From positions 1 to 23,156 of the forward strand of contig CAZOKP010000042.1 in NCBI GenBank assembly GCA_964580435.1: DNA of 23,156 nt, read 5' to 3'. The notes under the pieces are model-generated. The model did no database searches. It was given only the letters and a program-made list of their open reading frames with translations, and was not told where the DNA came from. The position numbers and the translations under genes are program-made. Source of the DNA: CAZKEW01 sp964580435. GTDB taxonomy: Bacteria; Acidobacteriota; Aminicenantia; Aminicenantales; UBA8522. Positions 15,159 to 20,769 of the stretch are shown here, one piece after another. How positions within the stretch are numbered: the stretch's first letter is position 1; every line of letters starts with the position of its first letter.

Positions 15159-15922
15159 ACCTCTCTTACCGGGTCTACTACGTCTTTTTCAGGAACCTCA
15201 TTTCCTACAAGCGGTTTATCGTGCCGACTTTTCTGGTCAGCCTCATTGAACCCCTGTTCTATCTCATCACCTTCGGCATCGGCATGGGCGCTTATATGGG
15301 CTATTTCGGCGGGAAGCCCTATCTTTATTTTCTCGTCCCCGGAGTCCTTGTCTCGTCGGTCATGCTGTCTTCGACCTTTGAATGCCTGTACGGCACGTTT
15401 GTTAAAATTGTCCATGAAAAGCTCTATGATTCGCTGATCGCCACCCCTGTTTCGGCTGAGGACGCCATCGCCGGGGATATCGCCTGGGCGTCGTTCAGAG
15501 GTTTGGTCAGCGGGACCCTGATGATCATTGTCGCGGTCTTTATGGGGATTCTCCCGGTTTCCCTGCTCAGCCTGCTGCTTCTCCTTGTCCTTATGATCTT
15601 TGTCGGGATCCTTTTTGCATCGCTGGCGATGATCGTCACGTCATTCGCGCCCAGCTTTGATTTCTTTAATTATTACACCGAGCTGATCATCACGCCCATG
15701 CTCTTCTTTTCGGGCGTGTTCTTTCCTTTAGACAGGTTCCCCGCCTGGATGAAGACTCTATCATGGTTTATGCCGCTGACCCATGCGGTCAAGATCTCAC
15801 GGGCGGTCTTCTCCGGCGCTTATGACTCGGGCTTGATCTTCAGTTTTCTAATCATATTCGGCCTTGAAGTCATCGCTTTTTACATCGGCCTGAAGTCGAT
15901 GAAAAGGCGCTTGATCAAGTGA
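15155..15922 (+). CDS. ABC-2 type permease, NodJ/DrrB-like
   Basis: Membrane partner of the ATPase encoded immediately upstream. It has 255 aa with about six hydrophobic helices. The family core is visible in YLYFLVPGVLVSSVMLSS, LYDSLIATPVSAEDAIAGDI and the C-terminal motif FFSGVFFPLDRFPAWMKTLS followed by MPLTHAVKISR, which is the ABC-2 signature region of NodJ- and DrrB-like proteins. It would export a lipophilic or glycan-type compound across the inner membrane. The substrate cannot be deduced because no biosynthetic genes are adjacent. The start is fixed by the ATGA overlap. No clear terminator is visible in the 82 bp before the convergent RRM gene. Confidence 0.9.
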   Translation: MNLSYRVYYVFFRNLISYKRFIVPTFLVSLIEPLFYLITFGIGMGAYMGYFGGKPYLYFLVPGVLVSSVMLSSTFECLYGTFVKIVHEKLYDSLIATPVSAEDAIAGDIAWASFRGLVSGTLMIIVAVFMGILPVSLLSLLLLLVLMIFVGILFASLAMIVTSFAPSFDFFNYYTELIITPMLFFSGVFFPLDRFPAWMKTLSWFMPLTHAVKISRAVFSGAYDSGLIFSFLIIFGLEVIAFYIGLKSMKRRLIK

Positions 15923-16004
15923 CTGGACGGCCCTTATTCAAGCAGACTTCAAGTCCTTGGAAAATCAGGGAAACCGAAAGAGTTTTTTAAACGAAGTGAG
16001 CTAA

Positions 16005-16292
16005 TTAGTACCGGCGTCCGCCACCGAAGCCGCCCCCGCCTCGATTGTCTGTGCGAGCGCGGGCTTCATTGACTGTAATCGTCCGGCCCTTCAGGCTCTT
16101 TCCGTTCAGACCGGCGATGCCAGATTTAGCCTCTGCTAGATTCGGCATCTCGACGAAACCAAATCCGCGGGACTCTCCCGAATACTTGTCCTTGATGATG
16201 GAGGCTGAAGAGACTTCGCCGAAAGCCTGGAAGGCTTCGCGCAAATCGGATTCAGTCAGATCCTTTGATAAGTTGCCTACGTAGATATTCAT
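16005..16292 (-). CDS. Glycine-rich RRM RNA-binding protein
   Basis: Small cytoplasmic RNA-binding protein of 95 aa made of one RNA recognition motif and a short Gly/Arg tail. RNP2 is IYVGNL (residues 3-8) and RNP1 is RGFGFVEM (42-49), with the aromatic residues that stack on RNA bases present. The tail TDNRGGGGFGGGRRY resembles cyanobacterial Rbp proteins, which are often cold-induced. That similarity is family knowledge and not proof of function here. A GGAG Shine-Dalgarno precedes ATG 16292, and both can be sequestered in a long leader hairpin. The gene is monocistronic and diverges from the SDR gene. Confidence 0.95.
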   Translation of the reverse strand: MNIYVGNLSKDLTESDLREAFQAFGEVSSASIIKDKYSGESRGFGFVEMPNLAEAKSGIAGLNGKSLKGRTITVNEARARTDNRGGGGFGGGRRY

Positions 16293-16336
16293 ACTACTCT
16301 CCTTTAAAATTTGAACAAAATAAAGGAGAGGAGTAT
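16291..16336 (-). promoter_or_regulatory. Leader hairpin masking the RRM gene ribosome binding site
   Basis: Arms 16291-16306 and 16321-16336 are complementary at 15 of 16 positions around a 14-nt A/T-rich loop. In the RRM mRNA the 3' arm contains the AAAGGAG Shine-Dalgarno and its last two bases are the AT of the start codon. Folding would block translation, as in RNA thermometers or autoregulated leaders. The structure is seen; the regulatory role is inferred. Confidence 0.7.
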
Positions 16337-16362
16337 GACCGATGAGGGCCCGTGCCCCTTCC

Positions 16363-16391
16363 TTTACTTAATTCTTCATCAGGATTATAAC
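16363..16391 (+). promoter_or_regulatory. Candidate promoter of the SDR gene
   Basis: TTTACT (16363-16368) and TATAAC (16386-16391) are 17 bp apart. The start point would be near 16398, giving a leader of about 60 nt with AAAGGAGG before ATG 16459. Its -10 overlaps that of the RRM promoter on the other strand, so the two could exclude one another. Confidence 0.45.
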
Positions 16392-16392
16392 A
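16384..16392 (-). promoter_or_regulatory. Extended -10 promoter of the RRM gene
   Basis: On the minus strand TGTTATAAT (16392-16384) is a perfect extended -10 element. No good -35 is seen at 17 bp. Transcription would start near 16378, leaving a leader of about 85 nt that includes the whole hairpin at 16291-16336. Confidence 0.55.
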
Positions 16393-16458
16393 TAAATCCG
16401 GGAAAAATACCCCAAAAATAAAATAAATCCGGACGATAGTGAGGCAAAGGAGGAATAA

Positions 16459-17223
16459 ATGCGCGGACTTCGAGGAAAGAGGGTTCTTATCACGGGCGGT
16501 GCCAGGGGCATCGGGGCCGCAACGGCGGCGCGCTTCCTTGAAGAAGGCGCGAGGGTGGCCATCCTGGACAGGGACTCTCAGGGACTCCAGGAAATCCGGA
16601 ACGCCCTGCCGGCCATCGAAAAAACGCACCTGGCCGATGTCGCTCTTTCTCGAGATATCGAGGCTGCCTTTGCTGAACTCGATCACTATTGGGGCGGGAT
16701 CGATGTGCTGGTCAACAATGCGGGAATCAGCATCCGTCATCGCTTCCTGGACATCGAGGACAAGGATTGGCTCGAGGTGATGGCGGTCAACCTCAACGGC
16801 GTCTTTTTCGTCGCCCGCAGCGCGGCGCAGCGAATGGTGAGGCAAAAGGACGGCGGCGTCATCATCAACATGGGGTCGACAAACGGGCTGACGGGCTATC
16901 CTTTCTACGCATCCTATAACTCGTCCAAGGCCGGAGTCATAGAGCTCACCCGGTCCATGGCCCTGGAGCTCGCCCCCGGCGTCCGGGTCAACGTCGTCTG
17001 CCCCGGATACATCCTGACGCCGATGCAGGAAGCGGAGTATACGCTGGAGATGCTCCGCGAGTGCGAACGAAAGGTCCCCCTGGGCCGGCTGGGCAAGCCC
17101 GAGGAAGTCGCCGCGCTCTTCGCCTTCCTCGCCTCCGATGACGCCCGGTTCATCACAGGACAGTGCTTTGTTCTAGATGGAGGGGAGATCGCCGGGGGCT
17201 TGGCGAGTTGGCCCTGGAAATAA
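16459..17223 (+). CDS. Short-chain dehydrogenase/reductase (classical SDR)
   Basis: Cytoplasmic NAD(P)-dependent oxidoreductase of 254 aa, the classical SDR length. Cofactor motif TGGARGIG is at residues 12-19, NNAG at 86-89, and the catalytic tetrad is Asn 111, Ser 140, Tyr 153 and Lys 157 (YNSSK). Asp 37 at the end of the second beta strand (AILDRD) points to NAD(H) rather than NADP(H), an inference from the family rule. PGYILTPM and the closing GQCFVLDGGE are also typical. Substrates of such SDRs (sugars, polyols, 3-oxoacyl groups) cannot be told apart by sequence inspection. The Shine-Dalgarno AAAGGAGG is strong. No operon partner is visible downstream on the same strand. Confidence 0.95.
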   Translation: MRGLRGKRVLITGGARGIGAATAARFLEEGARVAILDRDSQGLQEIRNALPAIEKTHLADVALSRDIEAAFAELDHYWGGIDVLVNNAGISIRHRFLDIEDKDWLEVMAVNLNGVFFVARSAAQRMVRQKDGGVIINMGSTNGLTGYPFYASYNSSKAGVIELTRSMALELAPGVRVNVVCPGYILTPMQEAEYTLEMLRECERKVPLGRLGKPEEVAALFAFLASDDARFITGQCFVLDGGEIAGGLASWPWK

Positions 17224-17250
17224 GAAACTTAACGGAAAAAGACGTCGAGG

Positions 17251-17313
17251 TTAGAGGCCAAAAGTAAGGATGATTAATATAAGGATAATGAGTACCAGGA
17301 AGGCCTTTTTCAT
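17251..17313 (-). CDS. Putative 20-residue hydrophobic membrane peptide
   Basis: A short frame reading MKKAFLVLIILILIILTFGL: two lysines, then almost only Leu, Ile, Val and Phe, so a single membrane helix. GGAG lies 8 bp before ATG 17313, and the frame begins 13 bp after the stop of the ABC permease gene on the same strand, so it would be co-translated as the last gene of that operon. Size and composition resemble small membrane proteins that are either regulatory subunits of transporters or type I toxin peptides. No antisense antitoxin RNA is evident. I recognise no family, and chance cannot be excluded at this length. Confidence 0.45.
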   Translation of the reverse strand: MKKAFLVLIILILIILTFGL

Positions 17314-17326
17314 ATCTGAATCTCCA

Positions 17327-18043
17327 TCAAAACTCCCTCTTCTGGTAGAAACGAATGGAAAGCCGGATTGAGATCGCCAACATCCCGGCCATAAGAGTGA
17401 AAGTGGCGCCAACAAACAGCGGCAGGCCAAGCGAATGCCTGATGCCGCCGATCGCCAGGAGAATCCCGAGTCCCGGGTCTTTGAGGAAGTCAGCAGTAAA
17501 GAGCGGCCCAGTGAGATGGAAGATGTTCGCCGCCAAGCGCTCGAGTCCCGTGACGACGATTCCAAGAGCGAGAAGGACGGCCGCAAAAATGAAACTGCCC
17601 CGGCCGAGCCCGTGCCTGAAATAAAAAGGAAAGTAGAGTGCGGCGAGGAAGGCTATGAACAATACAAATCCTGTTATGCCCCCAAAGGTTAAAAGCGATT
17701 TGAGATCGATCTTGATGAACCGGAGCTTCACCACCGAAGTTAAGATGTATGCGTAGAAGAAAACAAAGATCCCGCCGGCCAAGGATAAAAGTGCGGTCAA
17801 TACATATCGGGCCAGGACAACGGTCGACCGTTTGAGCGGAAGGCTGGCATAGAATGCCTCTGTCTTGTACCGGTCCTCAAGAAAAAGCGTAACAAAGACA
17901 CAGACTGAGATAAGAGCGATGGCTCCCACCATGAGGCCGAGATTCTGCTGGAGGGGGAAAGTGAAATACAGAATATAGCTCGCCATGAACAGAAGCCACC
18001 ACCACCGACTGGCCATGAAATCCTTCGCGCACAGCTTAAGCAT
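17327..18043 (-). CDS. ABC-2 type permease, second copy of the cassette
   Basis: Membrane permease of 238 aa with about six hydrophobic helices. It forms a pair with the ATPase encoded just upstream and overlaps that gene by 8 bp. The segment EDRYKTEAFYASLPLKRSTVVLARYVLT is cut into the familiar elements FYASLPLKRSTVV and ARYVLT, the hallmark of small ABC-2 permeases found with YtrA-like regulators. An N-terminal amphipathic start (MLKLCAKDFMAS) precedes the first helix, as in that family. A GAGGGGGG stretch lies upstream of ATG 18043. It is distantly similar to the permease at 18689-19363, in line with cassette duplication. The substrate is unknown. Confidence 0.85.
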   Translation of the reverse strand: MLKLCAKDFMASRWWWLLFMASYILYFTFPLQQNLGLMVGAIALISVCVFVTLFLEDRYKTEAFYASLPLKRSTVVLARYVLTALLSLAGGIFVFFYAYILTSVVKLRFIKIDLKSLLTFGGITGFVLFIAFLAALYFPFYFRHGLGRGSFIFAAVLLALGIVVTGLERLAANIFHLTGPLFTADFLKDPGLGILLAIGGIRHSLGLPLFVGATFTLMAGMLAISIRLSIRFYQKREF

Positions 18044-18674
18044 GGTTCACCCCCCTCGTCAAGTAGAACATAATATCCTCGAGCGACGCCTTCTCGATGA
18101 CCGCATTCTTGGCGAACCGTCGCCTGGCCTCCGCAACGTCCGACGTCAGAGCCTCAAACCCGAATTCGCGCTTGCGGATCCCTTTGAAGAACGTCCGGCT
18201 GTCTTCATTCAAAAGGTCGTTCCCTCCTTTGACAACCGCCCATTTTTCCAGGATCTCATCCTTGGCGGCGGAAAAAACAATCTCGCCCCCGTTGATAAAA
18301 GTGATGTAATCGGCGATCCTTTCCAGGTCCGAGGTGAGATGGGTCGAGAACAGGACAGACTTTTTCTCGTCCTGGATGAGGGCCGAGAGCTTGGCCAGGA
18401 GCTCCCGCCGAAAGACCGGGTCAAGGCCCGATGTGGGCTCGTCGAGGACGATGAAATCGGCATGATGGGAAAGGGCAACCGCCAGGGCGAATTTCATCTT
18501 CATCCCGCGGGACAGCCTGCGGAACAGTTTCTTTGCCGGCAGNNNNNNNNNNNNNNNNNNNNNNNNNNNNNNNNNNNNNNNNNNNNNNNNNNNNNNNNNN
18601 NNNNNNNNNNNNNNNNNNNNNNNNNNNNNNNNNNNNNNNNNNCTCAGGCTCTTGATTTCAAGGACGTTTTCCAT
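18036..18674 (-). CDS. ABC transporter ATPase, interrupted by assembly gap
   Basis: ATPase of the second cassette. Only the first 10 residues (MENVLEIKSL) and the last 168 or so are known; 100 N replace the middle. The visible part has signature LSRGMKMKFALAVAL, Walker B FIVLDEPTSGLDPVFRREL and switch His in LFSTHLTSDLE. Walker A falls in the gap, so intactness cannot be judged. It is closely similar to the ATPase at 19356-20222 across the whole visible C-terminus, including EALTSD and EAR near the end. By comparison with that copy about 110 residues are missing, so the reading frame across the gap is accidental. CGAGG precedes ATG 18674. Confidence 0.85.
   Translation of the reverse strand: MENVLEIKSLXXXXXXXXXXXXXXXXXXXXXXXXXXXXXXXXXXLPAKKLFRRLSRGMKMKFALAVALSHHADFIVLDEPTSGLDPVFRRELLAKLSALIQDEKKSVLFSTHLTSDLERIADYITFINGGEIVFSAAKDEILEKWAVVKGGNDLLNEDSRTFFKGIRKREFGFEALTSDVAEARRRFAKNAVIEKASLEDIMFYLTRGVNHA
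18543..18642. other. Assembly gap of 100 N
   Basis: Exactly 100 unknown bases, the conventional placeholder for a gap of unknown size. It lies inside the second ATPase gene. Alignment by eye with the paralogue suggests that about 330 bp of coding sequence belong here. Repeated sequence shared by the two ATPase genes may have broken the assembly. Confidence 0.98.
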
Positions 18675-18688
18675 CGGAGAACCTCGCT

Positions 18689-19363
18689 TTAAAGATCCTT
18701 TCTTTTGAAAATGGACACGGAGCAGGCGAAAGAAGCCAGGTTCAGGACAATCATCACGGCGATGAGCAGAGCGTAATAAGCCGGCGTGCCGAGATGGGAG
18801 CTCAGGGAAATGAACGCATTTTTGATTGCGGCAATCAGACTCCTGATGTTGAGTTTGAGCGCCGATTGAGAAGCCAGGGCAAGGGTGACAAACCCAAGGA
18901 CCTGCATGCTTATCAAGAAAACAAAAAACCCGACCATGCCGAACCGGACGAGAAGCGGCAGGAGAATAGAAAAATAAAGAGCCATGAGCACCAGAGCAAA
19001 CATGATCATCCGGGCATTGAGCAAATCCTCCGGCCCGAGCTTGCTTCCCGGCCCGGCAAGGATGGCGATCGTGGCCAGGACATACAAGGCAAGCATCAGC
19101 AGCCAGCCCAGGATATACCGGGCCTGGATGATCTGTTTCCGCGTCACTGGCAGGCTGCAGCTCAGGACGGTCCCTTTGAATTTTTCTTCACGGGTGAAGA
19201 TCATGACTGGCATGATAAAGCACAAGAACGTGATGAAGACAGCGTCGACTCTCGGGTTATCGATCCGTGAGCCGAACACAGCTATATATATAAAATAGAG
19301 GAGGCCCATCCACAGCAGAAATTTCTTGTTCAGGATGAGGTCTTTGAGGATGAGGTTACGCAT
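18689..19363 (-). CDS. ABC-2 type permease, first copy of the cassette
   Basis: Membrane permease of 224 aa with about six hydrophobic helices, partner of the ATPase encoded upstream. The motif REEKFKGTVLSCSLPVTRKQ followed by IIQARYILGW is the signature region of the ABC2_membrane_5-like permeases that accompany GntR/YtrA regulators. The N-terminus MRNLILKDLILNKKFLLW is also characteristic of that family. It overlaps the ATPase gene by 8 bp, the same overlap seen in the other cassette. The role is probably export or removal of a membrane-active compound, or envelope stress relief, as suggested for ytr operons in Bacillus. That is an inference from the family. Confidence 0.87.
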   Translation of the reverse strand: MRNLILKDLILNKKFLLWMGLLYFIYIAVFGSRIDNPRVDAVFITFLCFIMPVMIFTREEKFKGTVLSCSLPVTRKQIIQARYILGWLLMLALYVLATIAILAGPGSKLGPEDLLNARMIMFALVLMALYFSILLPLLVRFGMVGFFVFLISMQVLGFVTLALASQSALKLNIRSLIAAIKNAFISLSSHLGTPAYYALLIAVMIVLNLASFACSVSIFKRKDL

Positions 19364-20222
19364 AGTGTTCTCCTTTGTCCATCAGGACCATGATTTCTTC
19401 AATCGAAGCTCTATCGATGACCACGTCCGAGTCGAATGTCCGGCGCGCTTCCTGGATATCCGAGGTCAAAGCCTCAACCCCCACCGAAGTCTCGCGGAAA
19501 CCTCTGAACAGCTTCCGGTATTGCGTTTCAAGAAGGGTTCTGTCGCCCTTGACGATGCCCCACTTTTCCTTGATGTCGTCTTTCGGCAGGGAAAAAACGA
19601 TCTCTCCGTCATGGATGAAGGTGATGTAGTCGGCCGTCTTCTCCAGGTCGGAGGTAATGTGCGTCGAAAATAGTATGGATTTTCGCTCGTTCTGCATTAG
19701 TCCGGAGAGTCTCTCCAAGAGCTCGCGGCGGAAAACCGGGTCGAGCCCCGAGGTGGGCTCGTCCAGGATAAGCAGGTCGGCGTCGTGGGAGAGGGCCATT
19801 GCGATAGAGAACTTCATCTTCATCCCGTGGGAGAGCTTCTTGAATTTCTTATCGAGAGGGAGGGCGAATTCCTCGATGAGTGCCAAGAACAGCTTTTCGT
19901 CCCACTTTCTATAAAACAGCGCCATGGCCGCCTTGATGTCCTTGAGCGGGGCATCGTCGTAAAAACTGGGCGTCTCGTGGACGAAACCGATCCGCGATTT
20001 GACCTCCGCCTCGTCTTTGATATTGTCCTTGCCGAGGACCGTGATCTCCCCCGCCTTCCTCAGCACGAGGTTCATAACGAGCTTAATGATGGTCGTCTTT
20101 CCCGCGCCGTTGGGCCCGACCAGCCCCATGATAAAACCCTGTGGCAGTGAGAAGGATACGTTTTTCAGGGTGAAGCCCTTATATTCTTTCCTCAGTCCTT
20201 TGATCTCGATAGCGTTGTCCAT
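19356..20222 (-). CDS. ABC transporter ATPase, YtrB-like, first copy of the cassette
   Basis: Complete ATPase of 288 aa. Walker A is GPNGAGKTT (residues about 36-44), Q-loop region GFVHETPSFYDDAPL, signature LSHGMKMKFSIAMAL, Walker B LLILDEPTSGLDPVFRREL and switch His in LFSTHITSDLE. The replacement of the second Gly of LSGG by His is shared in spirit with the paralogue (LSRG). The start codon overlaps the stop of the GntR gene by one base (TAATG), which indicates tight coupling. It energises the permease encoded at 18689-19363. Its length and HGEIVF-like C-terminal half fit BcrA/YtrB ATPases. Confidence 0.93.
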   Translation of the reverse strand: MDNAIEIKGLRKEYKGFTLKNVSFSLPQGFIMGLVGPNGAGKTTIIKLVMNLVLRKAGEITVLGKDNIKDEAEVKSRIGFVHETPSFYDDAPLKDIKAAMALFYRKWDEKLFLALIEEFALPLDKKFKKLSHGMKMKFSIAMALSHDADLLILDEPTSGLDPVFRRELLERLSGLMQNERKSILFSTHITSDLEKTADYITFIHDGEIVFSLPKDDIKEKWGIVKGDRTLLETQYRKLFRGFRETSVGVEALTSDIQEARRTFDSDVVIDRASIEEIMVLMDKGEHYA

Positions 20223-20599
20223 TATTCGTCCTCCTTGTAAAGCAGCAGGAGCATATCCTTAAGCTGTTCGACTCCGATGCCGAGCATCCTGGCTTCCGTA
20301 ACAGCTTCGGCGATCTTTTCCTCGACAATCTTCATTTTCTTCTCCTTGAGCAGCTCCTGGTTTTGAACGGCCACATAGGTGCCCTTTCCACTGACCGTAT
20401 TGATGAAGCCTTCGCGCTCAAGCTCGTCGTACGCTCTTTTGGTGGTAATGACGCTGATTTGAAGCTCCTGCGCCAGCTTCCGGATGGATGGAAGCGGTTC
20501 TCCTTCGACGAGATCCGCGGAAATAATTTGGGCTTTGATTTGGCGGCTGATTTGTTCGTAAATCGGGTCTGGCGATGAGTTCGAAATGATTACTTTCAT
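20222..20599 (-). CDS. GntR-family transcriptional regulator, YtrA subfamily
   Basis: Small repressor-type regulator of 125 aa. The winged helix-turn-helix covers residues about 10-78, with PIYEQISRQIKAQIISADL, LPSIRKLAQELQISVITTKR and YDELEREGFINTVSGKGTYV. The C-terminal part is only about 45 residues of helix, too short for a FadR, HutC or MocR effector domain, which defines the YtrA group. YtrA genes are normally the first gene of the ABC operon they control, as here. The Shine-Dalgarno AAGGAGG is 7 bp before ATG 20599. Autoregulation through the palindrome over its promoter is likely. The inducing signal is unknown; for Bacillus YtrA it is cell-wall-active antibiotics. Confidence 0.93.
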   Translation of the reverse strand: MKVIISNSSPDPIYEQISRQIKAQIISADLVEGEPLPSIRKLAQELQISVITTKRAYDELEREGFINTVSGKGTYVAVQNQELLKEKKMKIVEEKIAEAVTEARMLGIGVEQLKDMLLLLYKEDE

Positions 20600-20648
20600 C
20601 TTCCAGCCTCCTTCATGAATAACTGTATTTTCCGTTCATTCTGTTCAT

Positions 20649-20689
20649 AGTCTATATATACAATATATACTCATTTTTTCATTTGTCAA
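20649..20689 (-). promoter_or_regulatory. Promoter and putative operator of the GntR-ABC operon
   Basis: On the minus strand TTGACA (20689-20684) and TATATT (20667-20662) are 16 bp apart. An imperfect palindrome at 20649-20671 (9-bp arms, 8 matching, 5-bp centre, AGT-TATAT type ends) covers the -10 and the start region. This is where a YtrA-type repressor would bind. The leader would be about 55 nt. Confidence 0.6.
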
Positions 20690-20769
20690 GTAGAATTTTA
20701 AAGAATTTGACAGATTTCGATCAGAATCTAGGGGTTCGTGGATTAAAATCTGCGTTCTGCGGCGCCACT

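Noticed and set aside
15923..16004. Possible terminator between the convergent ABC permease and RRM genes
   Set aside because: Only a very short self-complementary segment (GACTTCAAGTC) with almost no loop is visible; the T-run near 15985 is not preceded by a stable hairpin.
16335..16421. 28-codon plus-strand frame with AAAGGAGAGG before its ATG, upstream of the SDR gene
   Set aside because: The apparent ribosome binding site is just the other arm of the RRM leader hairpin. The SDR promoter I propose starts downstream of it, and the peptide has no notable features.
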